DNA of 64,000 nucleotides from contig NZ_LT607733.1 in NCBI RefSeq assembly GCF_900091445.1, positions 4,739,001 through 4,803,000 on the forward strand, given 5' to 3'. This document shows positions 33,546 to 48,000 of this stretch, in pieces (position 1 is the first letter of the stretch; each line of letters opens with the position of its first letter). The notes below the pieces were generated by a model. The model made no database searches and was not told the origin of the DNA. It saw only the letters and a program-made list of their open reading frames with translations. This DNA is from Micromonospora echinofusca. GTDB taxonomy: Bacteria; Actinomycetota; Actinomycetes; Mycobacteriales; Micromonosporaceae. Made by a program: the position numbers and the translations under genes.

Positions 33546-34907
33546 TCAGAGGCGTTCGAAGCCACGGTGGAGTTCCCAGTCCGTCACGGCGGCGTCGAAG
33601 GCCGTCAGTTCGACCCGCGCCTGGTTGGCGTAGTGGGCCGCCACCTCGTCCCCGAACGCCTCGGCGGCCAGCGTCGAGCCCTCCCAGAGGGCCAGGGCGT
33701 CGCGCAGCGTGCCGGGGACCCGCTCGGCGGTCGGGTCGTCGTACGCGTTGCCGGTGCACTCCTCTCCCAGCTCCAGCTCCCGCTCGATGCCGTGCACCGC
33801 GCCCGCGACCAGCGCGGCGATGGCGAGGTACGGGTTCACGTCCGCGCCCGGCACCCGGTTCTCCACCCGCATGCCCTGCCCGTGCCCGACCAGCCGCAGC
33901 GCGCAGGTGCGGTTGTCCGTGCCCCAGCGCAGCGCGGTGGGCGCGAAGGACCCGGGCTGGTAGCGCTTGTACGAGTTGATGTTCGGCGCGAACAGGAGGC
34001 TGAACTCGCGCATGGTCGCCAGCAGCCCGGCCAGCACCCGCTGCCCGGTCGTCGACAGGTGTGCCGGACCGTCGCCGAGCATCGCCGAGCGGCCGTCGGC
34101 GTCACGCAGCGAGAAGTGGATGTGGCAGGAGTTGCCCTCGCGCTCGTTCGGCTTGGCCATGAAGGTGATCGACATGCCCTCCTGGGCGGCGATCTCCTTC
34201 GCCCCGTTCTTGTAGATCACGTGGTGGTCGGCGCAGGCCACCGCCTCGTCGTAGCGGAAGGCGATCTCGTGCTGGCCGAGGTTACACTCCCCCTTGGCGC
34301 TCTCCGGGGTGAGCCCCGCCCCGGCCATCTCCCGCCGGATGCGGCGCAGCAGCGGCTCGACCCGGGCGGTGCCGAGCAGGGAGTAGTCCACGTTGTACTG
34401 GTTGGCCGGGGTCAGGTCGCGGTAGCCGCACCGCCAGGCCTCCTCGTACGAGTCGCGGAACAGCACGAACTCCAGCTCGGTGCCGGCGTACGCGGTCAGC
34501 CCGTGCGCGGCCAGCCGGTCGAGCTGCCGGCGCAGGATCTGCCGGGGTGAGGCGACGACCGGGGAGCCGTCCAGCCAGGCCAGGTCGGCCAGAAGCAGCG
34601 CGCTGCCCGGCTGCCAGGGCACCCGGCGCAGCGTGTCGAGGTCCGGCACCATGGCGAAGTCGCCGTAGCCGCGTTCCCAGCTCGACATCGCGTACCCGTC
34701 CACGGTGTTCATGTCGACGTCGACAGCCAGCAGGTAGTTGCAGCCCTCACTGCCATGCGCGGCCACCTCGTCGAGGAAGTAGGGCGCGTGGAACCGCTTG
34801 CCCTGCAACCGGCCCTGCATGTCGACCAGGGCCAGCACCACGGTGTCGATCTCACCCTCTGCGACGGCGACCCGCAGCTGTTCCAACGTGAGCGGAGCTC
34901 TTCTCAT
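33546..34907 (-). CDS. glutamine synthetase-like gamma-glutamyl-amine ligase (GlnA3/GlnA4/PuuA-type)
   Basis: 453 residues. GS catalytic motifs: GTELEFVLF (metal-binding Glu pair), GECNLGQHEIAFRY, FMAKPNEREGNSCHIHFSL, and RVENRVPGADVNPYLAIAA. The ATP-loop segment departs from nitrogen-assimilation GS, and there is no C-terminal adenylylation tyrosine motif, so it more likely glutamylates a polyamine or ethanolamine, as GlnA3 and GlnA4 of Streptomyces do. ATG 34907 follows GGAGG and a good promoter; it leads the ALDH-SDR-hydrolase operon. Confidence 0.9.
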   Translation of the reverse strand: MRRAPLTLEQLRVAVAEGEIDTVVLALVDMQGRLQGKRFHAPYFLDEVAAHGSEGCNYLLAVDVDMNTVDGYAMSSWERGYGDFAMVPDLDTLRRVPWQPGSALLLADLAWLDGSPVVASPRQILRRQLDRLAAHGLTAYAGTELEFVLFRDSYEEAWRCGYRDLTPANQYNVDYSLLGTARVEPLLRRIRREMAGAGLTPESAKGECNLGQHEIAFRYDEAVACADHHVIYKNGAKEIAAQEGMSITFMAKPNEREGNSCHIHFSLRDADGRSAMLGDGPAHLSTTGQRVLAGLLATMREFSLLFAPNINSYKRYQPGSFAPTALRWGTDNRTCALRLVGHGQGMRVENRVPGADVNPYLAIAALVAGAVHGIERELELGEECTGNAYDDPTAERVPGTLRDALALWEGSTLAAEAFGDEVAAHYANQARVELTAFDAAVTDWELHRGFERL

Positions 34908-34927
34908 CGGCGGGCCTCCATCACCAA

Positions 34928-34956
34928 GGTCTACTGGCTAACCGGATGCCCGTCAA
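34928..34956 (-). promoter_or_regulatory. promoter of the gamma-glutamylation operon
   Basis: On the minus strand TTGACG (34951-34956), exactly 17 nt, then TAGACC (34928-34933). This gives a leader of roughly 15 nt containing the GGAGG Shine-Dalgarno before ATG 34907. Confidence 0.65.
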
Positions 34957-35233
34957 TGCCCCGCCCGGCGTCCCGGCAACCGCCCCCAGGCCGCCGGGTG
35001 TGGCCGCCGGACGCCTGTGCCGACGCGGTGCCCGCCGTGCGCCGTCGTCTTGCCCGGCGGCCGCCGCTGCTCCCGGGCGGCGGCCCTGTCGAGCTGCCCC
35101 GTTTATGAGACCGACGCCCGTCTGCGACCGAGCCAGGCAAGCCGTGCCGCGCGGCGAGGCGCCTCGCGGGGATGGCAGGTCGGCGATCGGAGCGGGGTGC
35201 GAAGCCGCGGTCGGCCCGCTCGGCGCTACCGGC

Positions 35234-35316
35234 CGGCCCGGCGACCGGCCCGGCGACCGGCCCACCGACCGGCTCGGCAGCGGCCCACCGGCCGGCCCAC
35301 CGACCGGCCTGGCGAC
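35234..35316. repeat. 12-bp tandem repeat, 7 units
   Basis: Units CGGCCCGGCGAC (twice exact), CGGCCCACCGAC (twice), and related CGGCCCACCGGC, CGGCCTGGCGAC and one 11-nt unit. Non-coding. Confidence 0.8.
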
Positions 35317-35567
35317 CGGGCAAAATGCGTTGCCGTGGCGGCGCGTGCGCCGCATGCTTGAGCCCGTGACCAGGCCCGATCGCGACGGGCCACCGCCGGG
35401 CGCTCGGACCGCCCGGCACGCGGCGGCGCGGGGCACGTCACCTCTCTCTCACCCGTACGGCGCTGCGCCGTACCCGACGCCCGCCCCGCGCCGTCGCCCG
35501 CACCGCCCACCGCCCCGCACCGCGCTGCCCCGCACCGCACCGCCCGCACCCGCCTGCCCCGCACCGC

Positions 35568-35631
35568 GCTGCACCGCCCCACACCGCTGCACCGCCCCAC
35601 ACCGCGCTGCACCGCCCCACACCGCTGCACC
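35568..35631. repeat. 18-20 bp tandem repeat, 3.4 units
   Basis: GCTGCACCGCCCCACACC three times (the middle copy extended by GC), then a partial copy; flanked on both sides by looser CCGCACC repeats. Confidence 0.8.
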
Positions 35632-35665
35632 GGCTCGCACCGCGCCGCACCCGCACCGCGCAGGC

Positions 35666-36166
35666 TCAGGTGAGTAGCAGGCCCGCCACCCAGAGCCCGG
35701 CGACGAGCAGGCCGGCGAGGAACTCGACCAGCATGGACAGGCCGGCCGCCGTCACCGCCTGCTTCGTGGCGGGCCAGGCCAGCCGGGAGTCGCCCAGGCG
35801 CAGCCGCTCCGCCGCCCACACCCCGCCGACGAAGCCGAGCACCAGCCCGACCACCGGGATCACGAAGAAGCCGACCAGCCCCAGCAGCCCCCCGGCGAGC
35901 AGCGAGGAGGTGGGCACGCCGGTACGTTTCAGGTTCCGCCCCGGCCAGGCGTACTTGACGACGGTGCCACCGGCCACGACAACGGTCGCGGCGGCGAGCA
36001 CCGCCCACCGGCCGGGCCCGGCGCCGCCGAAGACCGCCCAGATCAGCACCCCGCCCCAGCACAGCGGCAGCGCAGGCAGGCCGGGCACCACCACGCCGGC
36101 GAGCCCGGCGAGGATCGCGATCCCGGCGAGTACGGCGACCGCCGCCTCGCTGTCCGTAAGGCTCAT
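35666..36166 (-). CDS. DUF456 family membrane protein
   Basis: 166 residues with about four membrane segments. LAGLAGVVVPGLPALPLCWGGVLIWA and the glycine-rich LLGLVGFFVIPVVGLVLGFVGGVWAAERL are the DUF456 hallmarks. Function unknown. Its ATG overlaps the stop of the GGDEF-EAL gene by ATGA, so the two are co-translated. Confidence 0.85.
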   Translation of the reverse strand: MSLTDSEAAVAVLAGIAILAGLAGVVVPGLPALPLCWGGVLIWAVFGGAGPGRWAVLAAATVVVAGGTVVKYAWPGRNLKRTGVPTSSLLAGGLLGLVGFFVIPVVGLVLGFVGGVWAAERLRLGDSRLAWPATKQAVTAAGLSMLVEFLAGLLVAGLWVAGLLLT

Positions 36167-38337
36167 GCCGTCGCTCCCCGGTCCTCGGCGCGCAGCCGCT
36201 CGGTGATCTCGCTCGCCGGGGCGGGTGGGCCGAAGAACCGTCCCTGCCCGGTGTCGCAGCGCAGCGCGCGCAGCCGCTCCGCCTGCACCCCGGTCTCCAC
36301 CGCCTCGGCGGTCACCCACAGCTCCAGCGCGTGCGCCAGCCGGACCAGCGCGTCCACGATCCGCTCGTCGCGGTGGTCGGCCGTCGCGTCGGCGTCCTCG
36401 CCCCGGATGCCCTCGACGAACGGCCCCGCCAGCTTCAGGCAGTGGATCGGCAACCGGCGCAGGTACGCCAGGTTGGAGTAGCCGGTGCCGAAGTCGTCGA
36501 TGGCCATCCGTACGCCCAGGGTGGCCAGCCGGTGCAGCGACCGCAGCGGCTCCCCGGCGGTGCCCATCACCGCGCTCTCGGTCAGCTCCAGTTGCAGCAG
36601 GTCCGCCGGCAGACCGGTGGACGTCAGCGCGTCGGCGACGGTGTCGACGATCCCCGGGTCGTCGGCCTGCCGGGCGGCCAGGTTGACGCTGACGACCAGC
36701 TGGGCCCGGGGGAACTCGCGCCGCCACGCCTCGGCGTCCCGGCAGGCCTGCCGCAGCACCCACTCGCCGAGCCGGACGATGAGGCCGGTCTCCTCGGCCA
36801 GCCCGATGAAGCGGTCCGGCCCGATCAGCCCCAGCTCAGGGTGCTGCCAGCGCACCAGCGCCTCCACGGCCAGCATCGAGCCCTCCAGCAGGGACACGAT
36901 CGGCTGGTAGTGCACCACGAACTCGCCCCGGTCCAGCGCCGCCGGCAGCCCGGCGGCGAGGGCGGAGCGGGCGATGTCGCGGGCGCCGCGCTCCGGGTCG
37001 TAGACCGCCCACCGGCCGCGCCCCTCCGCCTTGGCCCAGTAGAGCGTGGTGTCGGCGGCCTTCATCAGCTCCGAGGCGCTCGTCCCGCCGACCGGGCACT
37101 CGACGATGCCGATGCTCGCCGACACCGCGAGCTGGTGCTCGCCGATGCGGACCGGGGCGGACACCGCCGCCAGGGCCACCTCGGCGACCCGCACCGCGTC
37201 GTCGATCCCGGCGCCGTCGTCGACCAGGATGACGAACTCGTCCCCGCCCATCCGGGCGACGAGGTGGCCCCGGCCGGCGACGCAGTCGGCCAGCCGCCGG
37301 GCGATCACCACGAGCAGCCGGTCGCCCAGGTCGTGGCCGAGGCTGTCGTTGACCGCCTTGAAGCCGTCCAGGTCGAGGAAGCAGACCCCGACACGCCGGC
37401 TCGCGTCGGCGACGGCGAAGACCCGGCCCAGGGTCTCGAAGAACAGGGTCCGGTTGGGCAGCCCGGTGAGCGGGTCGTGCAGCGCCTGGAAGCGCAGCCG
37501 CTGCTGGAGCTCGTACCGCTCGGTGATGTCCTCGATCATCGCGACGGTGAACCGGGGCCGGCCGTCGTCGTGGCGGATCAACGAGACGGACAGGTCCGTC
37601 CAGACCACGCTGCCGTCCTTGCGGTAGTAGCGCTTCTCCACCCGGGCCCTGTCCTGCTTGCCCTCGATCAACTCCTGGTAGAGCTCCCACATCCCGGCCG
37701 CGTCGTCGGGGTGGAACAGCGCCGCCACGTCGGTCTGCCTCAGCTCCTCGATGGAGTAGCCGAGCATGTCCGCGAACGCCTGGTTGACGTCGATGATCAG
37801 ACCGTCGACACCGGCGATGCCGATCCCCGTGGCCGCACCCACGAAGACCGCCCGGAACCGGGCCTCGCTGTCACGCAGGGCCTGCTCCACGTCGTCGCGG
37901 GCCTGCCAGGCGGAGCGGGCGATCCGCTCCTGCTGGGCGAAGGTACGGTCGCGCAGGGCCCGGGCGAAGCCGGCGGCGAGCCCGCCCTGCAACGCCGCGA
38001 CCCGTTCCGCCGTCTCGTCCCGGTGGGCCCGACCCGACAGCACCCGGGCGGCGAACCGGTCGCCGAGGGCCCGCACCGACCAGTCGAGCACCCGGGGCTC
38101 GGTCAGGTGCTCCTCGACCAGCGCGCGCCCCACCTCCTCGGCCGGCAGGGCCGAGAACGGCTCGGCCAGCAGGGCCTGGGCGAGCCGGACGGTGTGCAGG
38201 TGCAGCAGCCGTTCGGTCTCGGCCGCGCTGAGCGGCACGAAACCGAGCCGGCGCACCGCCCGGGCCCACTCGGCCGCGTACCGCTGGGCGCCCGACCGGC
38301 TGAGGTCGTCGCCGCCGGGCTCCGGGACGGCGGCCAT
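36163..38337 (-). CDS. PAS-GGDEF-EAL cyclic-di-GMP protein
   Basis: 724 residues. A helical N-terminal region (1-150), PAS (155-275), GGDEF (285-445; GGDEF motif intact at 364-368) and EAL (455-715). EAL motifs are present: EAL 492-494, VNLAA, ELTES, DDFGTGYSNL at 614, and QGRFFGPP, with Lys kept in HCLKLAGPFV. The GGDEF lacks the RxxD inhibitory site. Both c-di-GMP synthesis and hydrolysis are possible. No membrane segment, so cytosolic. ATG at 38337, 4 nt after the methyltransferase stop. Confidence 0.94.
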   Translation of the reverse strand: MAAVPEPGGDDLSRSGAQRYAAEWARAVRRLGFVPLSAAETERLLHLHTVRLAQALLAEPFSALPAEEVGRALVEEHLTEPRVLDWSVRALGDRFAARVLSGRAHRDETAERVAALQGGLAAGFARALRDRTFAQQERIARSAWQARDDVEQALRDSEARFRAVFVGAATGIGIAGVDGLIIDVNQAFADMLGYSIEELRQTDVAALFHPDDAAGMWELYQELIEGKQDRARVEKRYYRKDGSVVWTDLSVSLIRHDDGRPRFTVAMIEDITERYELQQRLRFQALHDPLTGLPNRTLFFETLGRVFAVADASRRVGVCFLDLDGFKAVNDSLGHDLGDRLLVVIARRLADCVAGRGHLVARMGGDEFVILVDDGAGIDDAVRVAEVALAAVSAPVRIGEHQLAVSASIGIVECPVGGTSASELMKAADTTLYWAKAEGRGRWAVYDPERGARDIARSALAAGLPAALDRGEFVVHYQPIVSLLEGSMLAVEALVRWQHPELGLIGPDRFIGLAEETGLIVRLGEWVLRQACRDAEAWRREFPRAQLVVSVNLAARQADDPGIVDTVADALTSTGLPADLLQLELTESAVMGTAGEPLRSLHRLATLGVRMAIDDFGTGYSNLAYLRRLPIHCLKLAGPFVEGIRGEDADATADHRDERIVDALVRLAHALELWVTAEAVETGVQAERLRALRCDTGQGRFFGPPAPASEITERLRAEDRGATA

Positions 38338-38341
38338 CGGA

Positions 38342-39160
38342 TCAGGCGGTGGGCTGATCGTACCGGGCGACGCCGCCGAAGGCGCCGAACCGCTCCGGGT
38401 GCTCGTCCACGTCGGAGGGCGAGTCGGGGCGCCACAGCGGCATGTGCACCACGCCCGGCTCCAGCAGCGTCCAGTCGCCGAAGAAGCTCGTCACCTCGGC
38501 ACGGGAGCGCAGCGTGATCTCGGTGTCGGTACGCGCGGAGAGGCGCTGCGCGTCGAGCATCTCCTGCGGCTGGTCCTCGAACGTGGAGTGCGAGATGACC
38601 AGGTGGCTGCCCGGCGCCGCGGCGGCCCGGAGGGTGGCCAGGACGTCGCCGGGGCGGTCGGCGTCCGGGATGAAGTGCACCACCCCGGCGAGCAGGATGC
38701 CCAGCGGCCGGTTGAAGTCGAGCAGCCCGAGGTCACGGGCCCCGGCCAGGATCCGCTCCGGCTCGCGCAGGTCGGCGTGGATGACCCCGGTCAGTTCGTC
38801 GCCGGCGAGCAGCTCACGGCTGTGCGCCACCGCGACCGGGTCGATGTCGACGTAGACCACGCGCGCCTTGGGGTTGGCCGCCTGCGCGACCTCGTGCACG
38901 TTGCCGACGGTGGGGATGCCGGAGCCGACGTCGAGGAACTGGTCGATGCCGGCGTCGAGCAGCGTCCGTACGGCGCGACGCAGGAACTCCCGACCGGCGC
39001 GCATGGTCGCCGCCAGGTTCGGGGTCATGCTCGCGATCTGCTCGGCGAGCTGCCGGTCGATCTCGAAGTTGTGCGCCCCGCCGAGGAAGTAGTCGTAGAC
39101 CCGGGCCGCGCTCGGCCGGGACAGGTCGATCTCGGCGGGAAGTCCGTCCGGCATCTGCAC
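38342..39160 (-). CDS. SAM-dependent methyltransferase, DUF574 family
   Basis: 272 residues. The opening [27 protein letters not shown] is the DUF574 signature, then [20 protein letters not shown] (SAM site) and [14 protein letters not shown]. This family is strongly expanded in Micromonosporaceae and Streptomyces; substrates are mostly unknown. GTG 39160 has GAGGTG 5 nt upstream; an ATG two codons on is an alternative. It probably shares a transcript with the c-di-GMP gene, only 4 nt downstream. Confidence 0.92.
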   Translation of the reverse strand: MQMPDGLPAEIDLSRPSAARVYDYFLGGAHNFEIDRQLAEQIASMTPNLAATMRAGREFLRRAVRTLLDAGIDQFLDVGSGIPTVGNVHEVAQAANPKARVVYVDIDPVAVAHSRELLAGDELTGVIHADLREPERILAGARDLGLLDFNRPLGILLAGVVHFIPDADRPGDVLATLRAAAAPGSHLVISHSTFEDQPQEMLDAQRLSARTDTEITLRSRAEVTSFFGDWTLLEPGVVHMPLWRPDSPSDVDEHPERFGAFGGVARYDQPTA

Positions 39161-39434
39161 TGCTGCACCTCATGGTCGTCGCCGCGGTGCGGGAGGGGAC
39201 CGGTGCCGGGGTGCGTGAGCACGCGGGCACCGGCCGACCCGCGGGTCGTGTGGTGCTCACCACTCTAGGCCGCGAACTCCCGGCTCCGGGAGGTCCCACG
39301 ACCCACTTCGTCGGCCCTTGCGGCCCTCGTCACGGTCCGTACGACCCACCGGACCGACCCGTCACGGTCGGGGCACCCGACGCGCACGCGCGGGCCGGAC
39401 CCCCGCGGGTGCCCGGGAGCCCGGCCCACGTGGC

Positions 39435-40637
<1,203 letters not shown>

Positions 40638-40731
40638 CAGCGCGATCCTTCGGGGGGTGGGAAGGGCGGGGGCGGGGCGGTTCCGGGTCGCGGGGACGCC
40701 CGGCAGCCAGGATATCCGCGCGGGCAGCGGA

Positions 40732-40737
40732 TAGGTT
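40732..40737 (+). promoter_or_regulatory. -10 element of the leaderless GST-like gene
   Basis: TAGGTT ends 6 nt before ATG 40744, identical to the hexamer before dapB. Confidence 0.5.
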
Positions 40738-40743
40738 GGCGGC

Positions 40744-41701
<958 letters not shown>

Positions 41702-41709
<8 letters not shown>

Positions 41710-42337
41710 GCCGCGCCGGGCCGGCCCACGCACCGCACCGCCCCGGGCCGCCGCCGCGTCGGCCTCCGCCGCCTGCGTGGTCGGGGGCGCGGTCGCGGTG
41801 ACCGTCGCCGTGGTCGCCGGTCCGGGGCCGGGCCTGACCGGGTACGTCAGCGAGGCGGGCGTCACCGACAGCACGTACGCCCCGGCGTACCGGATCGGGG
41901 TCTTCGCCCTGACGGCCGGGTTGTTGCTGCTCGCGACGGCGCTGCCCCCGGTGCTGCGGGCGGCGGCCGGGCTGCTCGCGGCCGGGAGCGTCTTCGCGCT
42001 GGTCTCCGGGGCGGTGACGTGCAGCGCCGGCTGCCCGCTGCCACCGTTCGAACGGGCGACCACGGCGGACCTGGTGCACGGCGCGGCGAGCATCCTCGCG
42101 GTGGCCGCGGTGGTCCTCGCGATGCTGGCGGTCACGCTCACCCGGGCCGCGCCGTCGGCGCTGCGCCGGCTGGCCGCGGTGGCCCTGGCGGCGGCCCTGC
42201 CGCTGGCGGGCGCGACCGCCGTGGCCCTGGTCTTCGTGGGGCGTGGCGGCCTGATCGCCGTCCTGGAGCGGCTGCTGCTGCTGGTGGCCGTCCTCTGGGG
42301 CGCGGCCACCGCGACCGCCGTCGCGCTCCGCCGGTAG
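41702..42337 (+). CDS. DUF998 family membrane protein
   Basis: 211 residues with six membrane helices (for example YRIGVFALTAGLLLLATALP, LVHGAASILAVAAVVLAMLA). TGYVSEAG near residue 48 and AGCPLPPF...DLVHG between helices 3 and 4 match the DUF998 pattern. Function unknown. The GTG start overlaps the GST-like gene by 8 nt in another frame, so it is co-translated with it. Confidence 0.8.
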
Positions 42338-42396
42338 GCGGGGGCCACCCCGGTCGACACCCCGCGTCGGGGAGGAGCCCCGCCCCGGGCCGCTGT

Positions 42397-42450
42397 AAGG
42401 AGCGTCACCGCATGGGCTCCTTCCGCTGCATCGACGGCCGGCGTTATCCT
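42397..42450 (+). promoter_or_regulatory. promoter/operator region of the leader peptide-symporter unit
   Basis: An inverted repeat AAGGAGC (42397-42403) / GCTCCTT (42416-42422) with a 12-nt spacer overlaps the expected -35 region; TATCCT (42445-42450) is a fair -10, ending 8 nt before the leader-peptide ATG. Confidence 0.45.
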
Positions 42451-42458
42451 CGGCGACG

Positions 42459-42548
42459 ATGACCAACGTCTGGCACCTGACCGTGCGCCTGTATGTCGAC
42501 CTCCGACTGCAGGCCAGCGGCGTCTGTCCGGCGCAGCCGCTCTCCTGA
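42459..42548 (+). CDS. putative regulatory leader peptide, 29 residues
   Basis: The product starts MTNVWHLTVRLYVDLRLQAS and continues GVCPAQPLS, with one Cys (codon 23). It matches the pattern R-x-H/Y-V-D-L-x-x-x-A-S-x-x-C seen in the small leader peptides upstream of sulfur-related genes in actinobacteria (from memory). No Shine-Dalgarno, but a TATCCT -10 lies 8 nt upstream. The Cys codon TGT (42525-42527) lies in the loop of a possible hairpin, AGCGGC (42516-42521) / GCCGCT (42536-42541), so ribosome stalling at Cys could change RNA folding. It ends 40 nt before the symporter gene. Confidence 0.7.
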   Translation: MTNVWHLTVRLYVDLRLQASGVCPAQPLS

Positions 42549-42588
42549 CGCTGCCCGTACCGACCCTCCAGACCTGGGACACACCCTC

Positions 42589-45055
<2,467 letters not shown>

Positions 45056-45059
45056 CCCC

Positions 45060-45087
45060 AACCCCGCCCGCCGGGGCGGGCGGGGTT
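45060..45087. terminator. bidirectional terminator between OYE and ABC exporter
   Basis: A perfect 13-bp stem, AACCCCGCCCGCC / GGCGGGCGGGGTT, with a 2-nt loop, flanked by TT on one side and AA on the other; it serves the convergent genes ending at 45055 and 45096. Confidence 0.8.
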
Positions 45088-45095
45088 CGGGTGGG

Positions 45096-48000
45096 TCAGC
45101 CGGCCAGGTGGAACCACTGGGGTTCCAGGTCGTGCCACGGCCCCTGGGCGGCGACCGTGCCGGAGCACAGGACCACGACGTGGTCGGCCCGCACCAGGGC
45201 GGCCCGCTTCGACGTCGAACCCACCACGGTCACCCCGTGCTCGCGCAGCGCCTGCCACAGCGCCAGCTCCGTGGTGACGTCCAGCGCCGAGGAGACGTCG
45301 TCGGCCACCAGCAGCTCCGTACGCGGGGCGAGCGCCCGGGCCAGCGCGAGGCGCTGCAACTGACCGCCCGAGAGCCGGGTGCCCTTGTGCCCGATCAGCA
45401 GCCCGAGCCCGCCGCCGGCCGCCGCCAGGTCGTGGTCGAGCTGGGCGGTCGACACCGCCGCCGCGGCGTCCACCTGGTGGCCGAGGGTGATGTTGTCGGC
45501 CACCGTACCGGAGAGCACCCGGGGCAGCTGGCCGACGTAGCCCACCTGCTGGGGGCGCAGGAACAGCTCCGGCTCGGTGACAGGGTCGCCGTTCCAGGTC
45601 AACCGCCCGGTGTGCGGGGCGATGCCGGCCAGCGCCCGCAGCAGCGACGACTTGCCCGAGCCGACCGGGCCCACGACCAGCACCAGCTGTCCGCGTTCCA
45701 CCGTCAGGTCGACGTCGCGTACGGCCACCGTCCCGTCGGTGTGCCGGACACCGAAGTCGGTCAACTCCAGCCGGCGCAGCGGGTGCCGGGGCGGCACGAC
45801 GGGCGCCGGGGCCGTCCCCGCGCCGAGGTCGACCCCCGGCACCGACGCCGAGTACGCCTCCACACCGGTCATCGCCACCGTCCGCCGGGTCCACACCCGC
45901 GCCGACGGGATCTGCGAGATCAGCGAGGCCGTCGTCCAGGCGAACCAGCGGGCGGCGGCCAGGGTGGCGACCGCGACCAGGGTGGCGCCGGCCGAGAGGT
46001 GCCCCGCCAGGAAGAGCGCCCACGCGCCGATCGGCAGCAGGCCGCTGACCAGCGACGGGGTCGACCGGGACCAGACCTGCACGGAGATCTCCCGGCGCTG
46101 CCGGTCGCTGCGCACCACGTCCAGGTCGGCCAGGTGGGCCAGCACCGGACGGGTGGCGCCGGCGAGTTTGACCGTACGGGCGGCCGACAGCGAGGAGACC
46201 AGCGCGGTGGCGAACGCGGCCCGCGCCGCGACGGTGGCCCGCGCGGAACGTTCCAGGTGGGGGCCGAACAGCGTCGCGGCCAGCCCGGAGACCAGCATCG
46301 TGCCCGCGAAGAAGAGCCCCGGCACCACGCTGCCGGTGACGGCGGTCATCGTGACCAGGAGCAGCAGCGAGAGCCCCTGGTCCATCAGGTTGTCGGCGAG
46401 CTGCACCACCCGCTCGGTGTCGCCGCCCTGAGCCACCACCTCCGCCGGCGTGTGCCGGCTGACCCGGCGGGGGCCGGTCTGGCCGTGCACCAGGCGCAGG
46501 CTGATCCGCAGCATCTGCCGGACCCACCACTGCGGGAAGCGTAGGCCGTTGAAGTACGGCACCGGCAGGGTCACCAGCAGGCCGACGACGATCCCCAGCG
46601 CGGGCTTCCACGGGTCACCGGTGCCGTCGACCACGTCCGCCCAGAGCCACGGCAGCACCGGCCCCTCCAGCCCGAGGAGCACGAGCAGCAGGAACAACGC
46701 CAGCGAGGCCAGCCCGTACCGCGCGTCGTTGAGGCACAGCCGCAGGATCTCCCGCAGCTCGCGCAGCCCGCGCGGGGACGTCGGCGCCGGGTCCCCGCAG
46801 GCGGCGGACCCGCCCCCGTCCGCCCGGCCGTCGACCGACCCGACCGACGCCGTCGGGGTCGCGGGGGCCGACCCGACCGGCGGGACGGCCGACGCCTCGA
46901 TCGGCGGCACGGCCGAGGACGTGGCCGACGAGACGGCCGGCGGGCCGGGAAGGGGCGCCTCCGGTGGGAGGGACTCGTCCCGGCCGGTGGTCGGCCACGG
47001 GTCCGACGGGCCGGTCAGCAGGTCGACCCCGCCGGAGCGGCCGCCCGGCGCCGCGTGGGCGTACGCGGTGGCGTGGCTGGTGGCGAGCAGCTCGGCGAAG
47101 CGTTCCGAGGAGTCCAGCGGCCCGGCCTCGACGACCGCTCCGTCGGCCATCACCACCACCTCGTCGCAGCGGCGTACGGAGGAGAGGCGGTGGGCGATGA
47201 CGATGCCGATCCGGTCACGCAACAACCGCTCGGTGGCCTGCTGCACCCGCGCCTCGGTGACCGGGTCGAGGCGGGCGGTGGCCTCGTCGAGGATCACCAC
47301 GTGCGGATCGCGCACCAGGATCCGGGCGAAGGCGACCAGCTGCTCCTGCCCGGCCGAGAGCACGTGCCCGCCGTCGCCCAGCCGGGTCTGCAACCCGGCG
47401 GGCAGCTCGGCGATCCAGCCGTCGAGCCCCAGCTCGCGCAGCGCCCGGGCCGCGGCGTCGAGCAACTCCGGATCGAACAGCGCGACGTTCTCGGCCAGGG
47501 TGCCGGCGAGGATCTCGGTGCGCTGGGGCACCACGGCGATCCACCGGCGCAGCGCCTCGACGTCGAGGCCGCACACGTCGTCGCCGGCCAGGAAGACCGT
47601 GCCCGGCGGCACGTCGACGGCCCGGGTGAGCACCTTCGCCAGGGTGGACTTGCCGGAGCCGGTCCGGCCGACCAGCGCGTACGAGCGGCCCCGGGTGAAG
47701 GTCAGGTCGACGTCGCGCAGCGCGGGGCCGCGCCCGTCGTCGGCGCCCCCGTAGCGGAAGGTGAGGCCCCGCACCACCAGGTCGCCCTCGGCCGGGGCGC
47801 CCCCGCCCACGGGCTCCTGCCGGGAGCCCGCCAGCAGCTGCACCCGCCCCCAGGCGCCGAGGGCGTACTGGAGTTCGGGGACCATCCGGCTGACGTGCTC
47901 GACGGTCATGCCGAAGCCGATGGCCAGCAGCCAGATCGCGGTGAGCCGGGCGCCGTCGACCCGGCCGGTGACCAGCGCCCACGCGCCGCCGAGCACCACG

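Larger units (their letters stand above)
34957..35665. other. 700-bp non-coding region with two GC-rich repeat tracts
   Basis: No gene I can support on either strand. It contains a 12-bp tandem repeat (35234-35316), then a C-rich tract with 18-20 bp repeats (35568-35631). The remainder is GC-rich sequence with open but unbiased frames. Confidence 0.6.

Noticed and set aside
33546..34907. Assimilatory glutamine synthetase (GlnA1)
   Set aside because: No adenylylation site, altered ATP-loop region and an operon with ALDH, SDR and a gamma-glutamyl hydrolase point to an amine ligase instead.
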